Shown here one piece after another: positions 50,702 through 58,792 of a stretch of 64,000 bases of DNA. The first letter of the stretch is position 1; each line of letters opens with the position of its first letter. The notes beneath the pieces were generated by a model. It had not been told where the DNA came from and made no database searches. It saw only the letters and a list, made by a program, of their open reading frames with translations. The DNA is from Chloroflexota bacterium. Its GTDB lineage: Bacteria > Chloroflexota > Anaerolineae > Anaerolineales > Villigracilaceae. The position numbers and the translations under genes are program-made. The stretch covers positions 1 through 64,000 of the forward strand of contig JAEWVF010000083.1 in NCBI GenBank assembly GCA_023459215.1, written 5' to 3'.

Positions 50702-53134
50702 TTAACGCGTTACCGTAATTTCAACAGCCTCGCTCACCATCATGCGCCCATCCGCATCTACGCCCCTGGCCTGGATGCGGTGGGTGCCTTCGGTTAAGGT
50801 CCACCAATGGATATAAGGTGGGGATGAAAAAGCATCGATTTGGATATCATTAATCCAGAGCGTAATATCGGTAATACCAGCGCCTGCCTGGATTTCAATC
50901 GGAATTTGCTGGGAAGATAAGACAACCTTGCGCGAAATCTGGTATTGAGCCCCCGGTTGAGGAGAAATAAGCAGTAAGAGACTGGTATTGGATTCGTGGA
51001 TGGGCGAAAAATCTGAAAGCAGGCGCAATCCCTGGGCGCTGGCCCACCGGCGGGCCTGAATGGGCAAATCCAGAACGATGATGGGCTGGCGATCTTGCGA
51101 TGGGGTGGAATCATCGGCCAGGCTGCCACTGGTGACATCCAGCCAAATTTGGCGATAAATAGTATCAGGCTGGGTAGGGATGGTTTCGTCCAAGAACCAC
51201 TCAATATGGGTTATACCGCAAAGCGGTGTTGGCAAAAGGCCTGAATAGGAGCAGATTTCCTGGCGGCTCAAGCCATCAGGGCGGAGAAAAGGTTCAACGG
51301 GTCTGCCACGCAGCAGGCCGCGAATAGTTTCCTGCCAGATGGGCGCAGCCCCAGTCAGACCATCGACATCGCGCATGGCCAGATGGTTGCTGTTGCCAAC
51401 CCATACGCCAACAACAACCTCGGGCGTATACCCGATGGTCCAATTGTCGTGAAAATTGGTGGTTGTGCCGGTTTTGACGGCTGCCGGACGGTCAATTTTC
51501 AGGGTACTGTTTTTGCCAAAGCCCAGTTGCCGAGCGTTGTCATCACTCAAAATATCGCTGATAAGCCAGGCCACACGTGGGTCGAAGATTTGAATCTCGG
51601 CGGTTGGCTCAGGCTGGTAAAGGATGTTTCCATCAACATCGCGGATTTCAAGGATGACTGTCTGCCCGACAGAAAAGCCCTGATTGGCAAAAACGGCATA
51701 GGCGCTAGTCAGTTCCAACAGACTCATCTGTCCACCGCCCAGAGCAAGCGAAAGGTTGTAATCGGTGGGACGGGCGAGAGAGGCAATCCCTATGCGCCGG
51801 GCCAGGCGGGTCATTTCATCTACGCCCACTTTTTGCAGGGTAAGCACTGCCGGGATGTTGAGCGAGGATGCCAGCGCCACCCGCGCCGACACCAGCCCAT
51901 GTTCTTTGCGATTGTAATTTTTGGGGATATAAACTTGATTTTCAGGGCCGAGGAATGCTGTTTCCACATCGAGGATGGGCGTGGCAGCTGTCCAGGGTTC
52001 TAGGTTAGATGGATTAAAAGCCTCGGCATAGATAAAGGGCTTGAATGCGGAACCCGGCTGGCGGGGCGAAGCCGTCATGTTGACTGCCCCAGCAATCGAA
52101 TGGTCGAAATAGTCCGCGCTGCCAACCAGAGCAAGGATTTCGCCTGTTCTCACATCCAGAACCACTACTGCGGCATTGTTCACGCGGTGGTCGATTTCCG
52201 TTTGGGTTTTGAACGCCGCGATTTGACGGGCGACGGCGGCTTCGGCCAGGGTTTGCGCGTTCAAATCGAGGGTGGTGCGAACAACCACACCATTATGAGT
52301 AGCAAGGTCGAGCCGATCAAGCTCGGCCTTGACCATCCAGATAAAATGCGGTGCGCGGATGGGGAAGGGGCTGGAGTTATATCGAAGCGGGGTTTGTTCA
52401 GCCTGTTGGCGCTCGGCGGCGGTGATGAAGCCGTTCGCCTCCATCAATCCGATAACAATTTTCTGGCGTTCGCTCGCAGCTTCTGGGTTGCTGAATGGGT
52501 TGTAGTAAGCGGGGGCCTGGGGAAGTCCGGCCAGCAAGGCGCATTCAGACAGGAGCAAGTCAGAAGCCGGTTTGCCGAAATAGGTTTGGGCAGCGGCTTC
52601 GATACCGTAGGCAAATCCGCCGTAAAAAGTCTGGTTGAGGTAAAGGGCCAGGATTTCATCTTTGGACAGGACGTGGGTCATCTGCCAGGCCAGCACGCTT
52701 TCGCGCAACTTGCGGCGCAGGCTGCGCTCGAACATTTCATCGGTTAAGAGCAGGCTGCGCGCTGCTTGTTGGGTAATGGTGCTGCCGCCTGCAAGGGTTT
52801 CGCCGCCCTGGAGATTAATCCATACTGCACGCAGGATGCCCTGCCAATCAATACCAGGGTTGCTGTAAAAGCTCTTATCTTCTACGGCAATGGTGGCCTG
52901 CTTCATGCATACGGGGATATTTTCAGGCGAGAGTACGGCATGACGCCCGCCCGTTTCGGGCAAAATCTCGTACAATAGAAGGCTGTTGCGGTCGGTAATG
53001 CGAATCGAGGGCGTGTTCAGATGATTGGGGAGTGAGTTAACCTTCGGCAAGTCTGCAAAAATGTAGAAGTATGCCACGCCTAGTATGAACAGCAATAAAG
53101 CGATAAGCCAAAAGTGAATTTTATGCGCGCGCAT
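50702..53134 (-). CDS. pbpC: penicillin-binding protein 1C (bifunctional peptidoglycan synthase)
   Basis: This 810-residue protein has a membrane anchor near residues 8-28. The GT51 glycosyltransferase domain has V-E-D-K-S-F-Y-S-N-P-G-I-D and G-G-S-T-I-T-Q-Q-A-A-R. The transpeptidase carries S-x-x-K in G-S-A-F-K-P-F and K-T-G-T. The end is a BiPBP_C-type domain (E-G-T-H-R-I-Q-A-R-G-V-D-A-D-G). PbpC genes are commonly found beside alpha-2-macroglobulin genes, and the proposed joint role is repair of breaches. The ATG at 53134 is used; the TTG at 53137 is less likely. Confidence 0.93.
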   Translation of the reverse strand: MRAHKIHFWLIALLLFILGVAYFYIFADLPKVNSLPNHLNTPSIRITDRNSLLLYEILPETGGRHAVLSPENIPVCMKQATIAVEDKSFYSNPGIDWQGILRAVWINLQGGETLAGGSTITQQAARSLLLTDEMFERSLRRKLRESVLAWQMTHVLSKDEILALYLNQTFYGGFAYGIEAAAQTYFGKPASDLLLSECALLAGLPQAPAYYNPFSNPEAASERQKIVIGLMEANGFITAAERQQAEQTPLRYNSSPFPIRAPHFIWMVKAELDRLDLATHNGVVVRTTLDLNAQTLAEAAVARQIAAFKTQTEIDHRVNNAAVVVLDVRTGEILALVGSADYFDHSIAGAVNMTASPRQPGSAFKPFIYAEAFNPSNLEPWTAATPILDVETAFLGPENQVYIPKNYNRKEHGLVSARVALASSLNIPAVLTLQKVGVDEMTRLARRIGIASLARPTDYNLSLALGGGQMSLLELTSAYAVFANQGFSVGQTVILEIRDVDGNILYQPEPTAEIQIFDPRVAWLISDILSDDNARQLGFGKNSTLKIDRPAAVKTGTTTNFHDNWTIGYTPEVVVGVWVGNSNHLAMRDVDGLTGAAPIWQETIRGLLRGRPVEPFLRPDGLSRQEICSYSGLLPTPLCGITHIEWFLDETIPTQPDTIYRQIWLDVTSGSLADDSTPSQDRQPIIVLDLPIQARRWASAQGLRLLSDFSPIHESNTSLLLLISPQPGAQYQISRKVVLSSQQIPIEIQAGAGITDITLWINDIQIDAFSSPPYIHWWTLTEGTHRIQARGVDADGRMMVSEAVEITVTR

Positions 53135-53260
53135 CAATTTTCTACAGACCTTTCAAAATAATCACGAGAAATCTTCCTGTCATATTTTAGTATCGTTTAA
53201 CATGTTTACTCGCAAAATTGTTGATACCGCCCAAAAAAGTTACTCGAAACTGGCAAATAA

Positions 53261-53294
53261 AGACAATCAGCCTTTACCAACAGGCTGATTGTCT
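53261..53294 (-). terminator. hairpin after the nucleotidyltransferase gene
   Basis: The arms AGACAATCAGCCT and AGGCTGATTGTCT (13 bp, perfect) enclose an 8-nt loop. On the minus strand the stem is followed by a weakly T-rich stretch (TTATTTG). It lies 63 bp past the stop of the gene ending at 53357 and 127 bp before pbpC. It is the likely end of the winged-helix/NTase transcript. Confidence 0.6.
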
Positions 53295-53356
53295 ATTAAC
53301 GGCTTCTGACCAGGGAATTTTACAAGCATTTCATGATTCAGCGTTTGATGATTGAA

Positions 53357-53917
53357 TTAGCCTTGTGCCTTGTCTTCTCGAACGGATCTTCCCAACCGCT
53401 CTTTGAAGTACGCAAATTTCTCAGTATGGTTTTCTACATGCGACCAGCGCTCAATCTCCACCAGGTCAACAGAATGATTTTGGGCAACCAGAACAGCCTG
53501 CTCCAGACCTTGTTGGTCATCCCAAAAGTAGAAAGCGCATAAACGGTCTTTGACACAATCGGTCGCAGAAATCACACGCAAAGAACCGGTCGCAAGCGCG
53601 ACTTCCTGAACATCCCTGACCGGTTCTTCGCCTACAGCCAGCGGCCCGCTCGGGAACTCGACAATATGCGCGCTTTCTGGATGCTGAAAATATCGTCCCC
53701 ACTCTGAAAACCCAATCGTTGCCATTGCCTTGCGCAATTTGGCCTGGCGCGTAAAAGCCACATTGACCAGGTCAATATCCTTGGAGACGTATAAGTTTTG
53801 GCTGTAAAACGAAACCACTGAGCCACCTGAGAGCACCACATCGATTCCCTGTTGGCGCAAGTGGTCGTGAACATAAGCAGCCAGTTCAAGCTGCGTCATT
53901 TGTGAGATTGGCTTCAT
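53357..53917 (-). CDS. nucleotidyltransferase-like protein (AbiEii/DUF6036-type)
   Basis: This 186-residue protein has the nucleotidyltransferase pattern G-G-S (31-33) followed by Asp47 and Asp49 in K-D-I-D-L-V. This arrangement is seen in AbiEii-like toxins and related unassigned NTases. It overlaps the upstream winged-helix gene by 32 bp, so the two form a coupled pair. In AbiE systems the HTH partner is the antitoxin and the NTase is the toxin; whether that holds here is inference. GAGGA lies 8 bp before the start. Confidence 0.75.
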   Translation of the reverse strand: MKPISQMTQLELAAYVHDHLRQQGIDVVLSGGSVVSFYSQNLYVSKDIDLVNVAFTRQAKLRKAMATIGFSEWGRYFQHPESAHIVEFPSGPLAVGEEPVRDVQEVALATGSLRVISATDCVKDRLCAFYFWDDQQGLEQAVLVAQNHSVDLVEIERWSHVENHTEKFAYFKERLGRSVREDKAQG

Positions 53918-54242
53918 CCGGTTTTCCTCGTCCGCGTGGACGGCGGCGATTCATTGTCAGGTCAGTGCGCGTGGTTTCGGGGTAAAAGGTCAGGGCTTTG
54001 GCGAGCAGGGCTTGCAACTCGGACAGAAATGGGTAACGCGGATTGAAAACGTACAGGCGCGTACGCCCCACCTTGCGACTGACGAGAACACCCCCAACTT
54101 CCAGTTTGTCGAGTTGCTTCTGGACGCCGTACAGATCGGTTTCAAAGAACAGGGCAATCTCGCGGGCATAGCCTTCCCCGCGCGCCTGGATGAAAATCAG
54201 CGCCCTTTCCGCATTGGTTGAGCCGAGCAATGGTTCGAGCAT
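53886..54242 (-). CDS. winged-helix regulator paired with nucleotidyltransferase
   Basis: The 118-residue protein resembles an ArsR-like winged helix: helices around S-T-N-A-E-R-A-L-I-F-I-Q, recognition helix L-Y-G-V-Q-K-Q-L-D-K-L and wing V-L-V-S-R-K-V-G-R-T-R-L-Y. Its C-terminus is basic and Arg/Pro-rich. AGGTGA lies just before the ATG. A palindromic site and sigma-70 promoter lie directly upstream, consistent with self-repression. It is probably the regulator or antitoxin of the pair. Confidence 0.75.
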   Translation of the reverse strand: MLEPLLGSTNAERALIFIQARGEGYAREIALFFETDLYGVQKQLDKLEVGGVLVSRKVGRTRLYVFNPRYPFLSELQALLAKALTFYPETTRTDLTMNRRRPRGRGKPDEANLTNDAA

Positions 54243-54270
54243 GGGTTCACCTGAATAGACTACTGAAAAT

Positions 54271-54292
54271 GGTTATATAACCAACAATATTG
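54271..54292. promoter_or_regulatory. palindromic operator for the winged-helix gene
   Basis: GGTTATATAACC at 54271-54282 is a perfect 12-bp palindrome. CAATATTG at 54285-54292 is a second palindrome. Both lie just downstream of the -10 box of the winged-helix promoter, where a repressor would block transcription. Confidence 0.6.
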
Positions 54293-54294
54293 GT

Positions 54295-54323
54295 ATTATA
54301 GCCGCATTAAGACCTGCCAGCAA
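54295..54323 (-). promoter_or_regulatory. sigma-70 promoter of the winged-helix/NTase pair
   Basis: On the minus strand TATAAT (54295-54300) is a perfect -10 box. TTGCTG (54318-54323) is a moderate -35 at a spacing of 17 bp. The start codon is at 54242. Confidence 0.7.
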
Positions 54324-54490
54324 GATGGGGAAATGTGTTCAGAGAACTGTTATTGTGCGAAGGTATTCCCATTAACACCGTCGCACAAGTAATATTTTGG
54401 GGGGCGCAAGGTCAAAAAAATGTGTCGCATAAGGTTTTTGTTGTATACTAAATCCACTAGAATTCCATCACACACAACGCCGGGGATACG

Positions 54491-57400
54491 ATGAAAACGA
54501 TTTTTGAACTTTGCCAACCGCGCGCCGAGGTTTTGCAAGGCAGCTTGAGCGAGGATCTGTTTGCTGCTCGTTTGAAGGATGTTATCGAAAATCAGGGCGA
54601 TTCGGTCTATAAAGACCCTCGCCCGTTTTTTGAAAATACCTATCCAACTTCGGGGCTAAAAACTCTATTAGGTGATTCGCTCAGCCGCCTGGTGGGAGAT
54701 GCAACTGGCAAAAATGCCATCATCCGCCTGGAAACAGCTTTCGGGGGCGGGAAGACGCATAACCTGATTGCTCTCTACCACACCGTCAGCGGATACGCGC
54801 CCGCCGATTTGCTGGAAAAATTCATCTCGCCCGGTTTGCGCCTGCCGCAGCCAGGCGAAATCAAAGTCGCGGCGGTGGTCGGTTCGGATCAGGGCGCGGC
54901 CAGCGGCGTGGAACATCCCGAGGATGGCGTCAAAACCTATACCCTGTGGGGCGAATTGGCCTACCAGTTAGGCGGACGCGCTGGTTTGGCGCTGGTACAG
55001 GAAAGCGAGAAACTACGCTCCTCGCCGGGAACTGGCTTCCTGGAGACCTTGATTGGTAACAAACCAACCTTGATCATGCTCGATGAAATCGCCCGCCAGC
55101 TGCGGGCTGAATCAGCCGTCCCAACCGCAACCGGTAAAACCACTCAGGCCGACCAGACGGTTGCCTTCCTGATGTCGCTGCTCGAATTTGCGGCCAGTAA
55201 GGAGCGCTGCCTGGTAGTGATGACCCTGGCCGGCCAGACCGATGCCTTCGCCAATGAAACCAACCAGGTGCGCGCCAACCTGGCCGAGGCCGGGAACATC
55301 TCGGCGCGCCAGGAGCGGGTACTGACCCCTACCAACGAAGGCGAAATCTATTCGATTGTCACCCATCGCCTGTTCAAGTCCATCGACCGCCTCAATGCAT
55401 GCGAGGTTTTCAAACGCTATGCGGAGTATTACCGCGAGATGGTCGAGAAAAACGCCGACCTGCCGCAGCGCTGCCTGCGAGCCGAGTATTTCGAGGAGAT
55501 GGAGAAAGCCTATCCTTTCCACCCGGAACTGCTCTCCACCCTGAGCCTGAAAACTGCCACCATCCCGAACTTTAACCAGACGCGCGGCGCGCTGCGCTTG
55601 CTGGCCTGGACCATCCGTTCGCTTTGGAATACCCGCCCGGGACAGGTATACAGCATTCACCACCATCACATCAACCTGGGCGACCCGCAGGTGGCCGAAG
55701 ATCTGACTTCGCGCCTCGATCGGCCTAAGTTCAAACAGGTCATCGAGGCTGACATTGTTTCCTCCGCGCCGGGGATGGCCGCCCATGCCCAGGAAATCGA
55801 CCAGCCCTTGCTCGCTAGCGGGAAACCAGCCTACGCCCGCCAACTGGGCAGCGCCATCTTCCTGCACAGCTTGACCCAGGGAACAGCCTCCGGCACCGAT
55901 CCGGCAGATTTGATGCTGGCCGCGCTCGAACCAGGCGACGACCCAGCCGTGGTGACGCGCGCGCTCGAACGCCTGACCGACCAGGGCTGGTTTCTGGAAT
56001 ATGATGGCCATCGCTATCGTTTCACGACCGAGCCTTCCATCAATAAGATTATCTCGGATGAGACCTCGCAGGTTGGCCCGACCAAGGCCAAATCGGAACT
56101 GGAGAGCCGCATCCGCCAGATTTGGAAGAAGGGCTACTTCGAGCCGGTACACTTCCCGGTGCAGCCTGCCGATGTGGATGACAATTCCGGCGCGCCGAAG
56201 TTAGTGATTTTGCACTTCGATGCGCTGCGCATCCAGGCCGGGGAGAACCACCCGCCCGACCTGCTGCGCAAGATTGTCGAGTACAGCGGCAGTCAGGAAT
56301 CGTTCCGCAAATTCCAGAACAACCTGGTTTTCCTGGTGGCCGATGATGATCAATCCGCCAATATGCTCAATGTCGCGCGGCGCTACCTGGCCATCGGACG
56401 CATCACCGGCGATGCCGAGCGCATGGCAGTTTTCAACAAAGAGCAGAAAGAAAAGTTGAAAGGCGCACGCGACGCCGCAGAACTGGATGTGCGTGTGGCG
56501 ATTACCAAAGCCTACCGCTACCTTTATTACCCGAGTGCCGACGCGCCCCGGGCCGATTCTTTCCTGCGGCGCGAAACCCTGCCCGCCCAGGAACAAGGGG
56601 ACGTGGACAAAGACCAGGCCAATGTCGTCTTGCGCGTGCTGCGCGCCCTAGGCAAGGCGCTGACCGCCGACGAGGAGCCAAAATCGGCCCTGTTCGTCAA
56701 ATCAAAGGCCTGGGATAATAACCAGGAGAGCATGAGCAGCGAAGATTTGCGCAAGGTCTTTGCGCGTAAGGTCAGTCTGCCTATCCTGCTCGACCCTGGA
56801 CAATTGAAGAAAACCATCCAAAACGGGGTCAAGACCGGAGTCTGGCTGTACTACGATTCGGTGGAAGAATTTGCCTATGACCACGAATCACCCCAACCGG
56901 CCTTCAAAATCAGCGAAGAGGTCATCCTGTACATGCCTGCCGAAGCCGCCCGGCTAGGACTGCGCATCAAAGGCAAGTGGATGCCCCAGCCTGCCCCCGG
57001 CGTGGCCAGTAACATCAGCGCCGAAACTAACTGCCCGGTTTGCGGCAACCCGGAGAGCGCCTGCACCTGTGGCGAAAACATCGGTGGAGGGGCCGGCATC
57101 CCATCCAAACTGAATGGCGAGGGAGTTCCTGCCCAGGCCTTCCAGCAGGTGGCCGACCAGTGTCAGGAACATAATATCGAGCGGCTGGCACGCCTGTTCA
57201 TCCGCATTGAGGGCACCGGCAAGGCATTGGCAGGCGGCGTGCGCTCGTTGGGGCTAGCCATCCCGCAGTTTGGCAAGAGCCGCTTCGGGGTGGAATTGGA
57301 CATCAAAGCCACCTACGGCCAGGGCGACCTGCGCGAAACATTCTCACAGCATTTCAGCGGCGGCTGGGAACGCTACAAACGCCTGAAAGGAGTGTTGGAG

Positions 57401-57568
57401 CCTTTTTTGCAGGAGGCCGATGAGTTGAAGATCATGATGAGGGTGGCCTGCCTGTTCGATGCCGGGTTGGAGGTCAACGGCCAGCAGTTTGAGACCATCC
57501 GCGATGTGCTGACAACGCTCGACCTGGGAAAGATTTTAATTGAAGCAGTTCCGGTTATTGGTGAATAG
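54491..57568 (+). CDS. DUF499-family ATPase (anti-phage-associated type)
   Basis: In this 1025-residue AAA-type ATPase the phosphate-binding loop is A-F-G-G-G-K-T-H at 83-90, with I-M-L-D-E-I-A-R as Walker B. Q-R-C-L-R-A-E-Y and N-F-N-Q-T-R-G-A-L-R-L-L follow, a pattern typical of DUF499 proteins. A C-terminal four-cysteine cluster (Cys848, Cys851, Cys858, Cys860) may bind zinc. Family members often occur with DUF1156 DNA methylases in predicted anti-phage clusters. A DUF1156 gene begins at 63722 here, in the same direction. GGGGA lies about 5 bp before the ATG. Confidence 0.85.
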   Translation: MKTIFELCQPRAEVLQGSLSEDLFAARLKDVIENQGDSVYKDPRPFFENTYPTSGLKTLLGDSLSRLVGDATGKNAIIRLETAFGGGKTHNLIALYHTVSGYAPADLLEKFISPGLRLPQPGEIKVAAVVGSDQGAASGVEHPEDGVKTYTLWGELAYQLGGRAGLALVQESEKLRSSPGTGFLETLIGNKPTLIMLDEIARQLRAESAVPTATGKTTQADQTVAFLMSLLEFAASKERCLVVMTLAGQTDAFANETNQVRANLAEAGNISARQERVLTPTNEGEIYSIVTHRLFKSIDRLNACEVFKRYAEYYREMVEKNADLPQRCLRAEYFEEMEKAYPFHPELLSTLSLKTATIPNFNQTRGALRLLAWTIRSLWNTRPGQVYSIHHHHINLGDPQVAEDLTSRLDRPKFKQVIEADIVSSAPGMAAHAQEIDQPLLASGKPAYARQLGSAIFLHSLTQGTASGTDPADLMLAALEPGDDPAVVTRALERLTDQGWFLEYDGHRYRFTTEPSINKIISDETSQVGPTKAKSELESRIRQIWKKGYFEPVHFPVQPADVDDNSGAPKLVILHFDALRIQAGENHPPDLLRKIVEYSGSQESFRKFQNNLVFLVADDDQSANMLNVARRYLAIGRITGDAERMAVFNKEQKEKLKGARDAAELDVRVAITKAYRYLYYPSADAPRADSFLRRETLPAQEQGDVDKDQANVVLRVLRALGKALTADEEPKSALFVKSKAWDNNQESMSSEDLRKVFARKVSLPILLDPGQLKKTIQNGVKTGVWLYYDSVEEFAYDHESPQPAFKISEEVILYMPAEAARLGLRIKGKWMPQPAPGVASNISAETNCPVCGNPESACTCGENIGGGAGIPSKLNGEGVPAQAFQQVADQCQEHNIERLARLFIRIEGTGKALAGGVRSLGLAIPQFGKSRFGVELDIKATYGQGDLRETFSQHFSGGWERYKRLKGVLEPFLQEADELKIMMRVACLFDAGLEVNGQQFETIRDVLTTLDLGKILIEAVPVIGE

Positions 57569-57718
57569 TAAATGGCAATTGGGATGTCTCTGCAAAGAGG
57601 CCAGGTGTCAACGAAACAATCTCCAAAAGGTCAGCAAATTTCGTTTTACGGAGTTTATTCAAGCGAAGGCATATTGCTTCGCACAGACCGCTCGCAATGA
57701 CATGAAACAGGAGATTTT
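57569..57718 (+). other. intergenic segment containing dispersed repeats
   Basis: There is no gene. It has CCAGGTGTCA near 57601 and an ATTGCTTCGC...GCTCGCAATGACA inverted element at about 57662-57704. The ribosome-binding site AGGAG for the next gene is at its right end. Confidence 0.6.
57662..57704. repeat. dispersed inverted repeat of the ATTGCTTCGC/GCTCGCAATGACA type
   Basis: AGCGAAGGCATATTGCTTCG and the following GCTCGCAATGACA form an imperfect palindrome. This sequence type is common in many environmental bacterial genomes, to my knowledge, and is not coding. Confidence 0.5.
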
Positions 57719-58714
57719 TTGAAACTCAAAGCACTTAGCTTTCGCCAACCCTGGGCAAACCTCGTTTTGGATGGACGCAAAACGCTCGATTTGCGCACCT
57801 GGACGACGAAATATCGCGGCCCGCTGGCGGTGTATGCTTCGCTGGATGTGGAAAAGGAAGCCTGCCGCGCCCAGGGCATGGATACCGCCACCCTGACCAC
57901 CGGCGCGCTGGTCGGTTTGGTTGACCTGGTGGATATCCTGCCACTCGAGGAGAGCGAGTATAAGGCCCGGGCCTACGAACACTTGAACGGACGCGCCTGG
58001 CGCGAGGGCTTATATGGCTGGGTGCTGGCCAACCCGCGCTGGCTGGAGGCGCCGCAGGTGGCGAAGGGGCGTTTGAACCTGTTTGATGTGGTAATACCGG
58101 ATGTTGAAGGTTTAATGTTGAAGGTTGAAGGGGAGCGGGAGGCGGTCGAAGGTCAAAAGTCGAAGATCGAAAAAACGCTTGGGCCTCGGCCTGACACCTC
58201 GCACCTCCCACCTGACACTTCGCACCCGGCATCTCACACCTCGCACCTGACCCCTGACACTGCAATAACCGAATTTGAGTTGCGCGTCATCCCTGAAAAC
58301 GGCAGCCGCTACCGCCTGGCATTCAGCCAAAATCTGAGCGAGAAACCCCAGCAAGGCCTGCAATATCGCCCAGAACCGCCCAAAACGCGGGTGGAAGTGG
58401 AATTGGGCGGCGATGCCCTGCACATCCTGGCCGACCTGGTGCTGGACACCCTGCGCCAAAACGGTTACAAAGCCACCGATCTGGCCCCCGCCCGGCGCGC
58501 TCCCTTCAGACTAAATGAAACCAGCGGCGTGCGCCTGGGGCTGATTTTCCTGGCCGCCAAACCACTGACCAAAACCAGCCGCATCGAGCAAATTTCGCAA
58601 GGTGTGCGCGCCATGACCAGCGAAGAACTGTTCTACTGGTACAGCAAATGTACGGCCGGCCCGGCCATTGAGCGAGCACAAAAGGCGATGCGTGTGCTGC
58701 TGGCGGATGAATGA
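57719..58714 (+). CDS. ASCH-domain protein with unknown C-terminal domain
   Basis: The 331-residue protein begins with an ASCH fold (F-R-Q-P-W-A-N-L-V-L-D-G-R-K-T-L-D-L-R-T-W, then Y-G-W-V-L-A-N-P-R-W), an RNA- or nucleotide-binding PUA-like domain. Residues about 132-181 are a repetitive linker (P-D-T-S-H-L-P-P-D-T-S-H). The C-terminal 150 residues (E-L-R-V-I-P-E-N-G-S-R-Y-R, F-Y-W-Y-S-K-C) form a conserved-looking domain that may be DUF7680; this is from memory and uncertain. The TTG start at 57719 has AGGAG 5 bp upstream. It follows the DUF499 gene by 150 bp and is probably part of the same operon. Confidence 0.75.
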   Translation: MKLKALSFRQPWANLVLDGRKTLDLRTWTTKYRGPLAVYASLDVEKEACRAQGMDTATLTTGALVGLVDLVDILPLEESEYKARAYEHLNGRAWREGLYGWVLANPRWLEAPQVAKGRLNLFDVVIPDVEGLMLKVEGEREAVEGQKSKIEKTLGPRPDTSHLPPDTSHPASHTSHLTPDTAITEFELRVIPENGSRYRLAFSQNLSEKPQQGLQYRPEPPKTRVEVELGGDALHILADLVLDTLRQNGYKATDLAPARRAPFRLNETSGVRLGLIFLAAKPLTKTSRIEQISQGVRAMTSEELFYWYSKCTAGPAIERAQKAMRVLLADE

Positions 58715-58792
58715 TATTCATGAAGAAGATGTAAATTTCAATTAGCCTGATGGCTACGGTCTCTAGAACCAATTTTTCAAGGATGGGTAAAC

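Larger units (their letters stand above)
54243..54490. other. divergent control region, no gene
   Basis: This region contains the promoter and operator of the winged-helix gene. On the plus strand there is a TATACT box at 54444-54449 before the DUF499 gene, without a good -35. An inverted repeat TGTGCGA (54354-54360)/TCGCACA (54381-54387) and a related TCGCATAAG at about 54425 may be control sites for the DUF499 operon. Confidence 0.5.
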
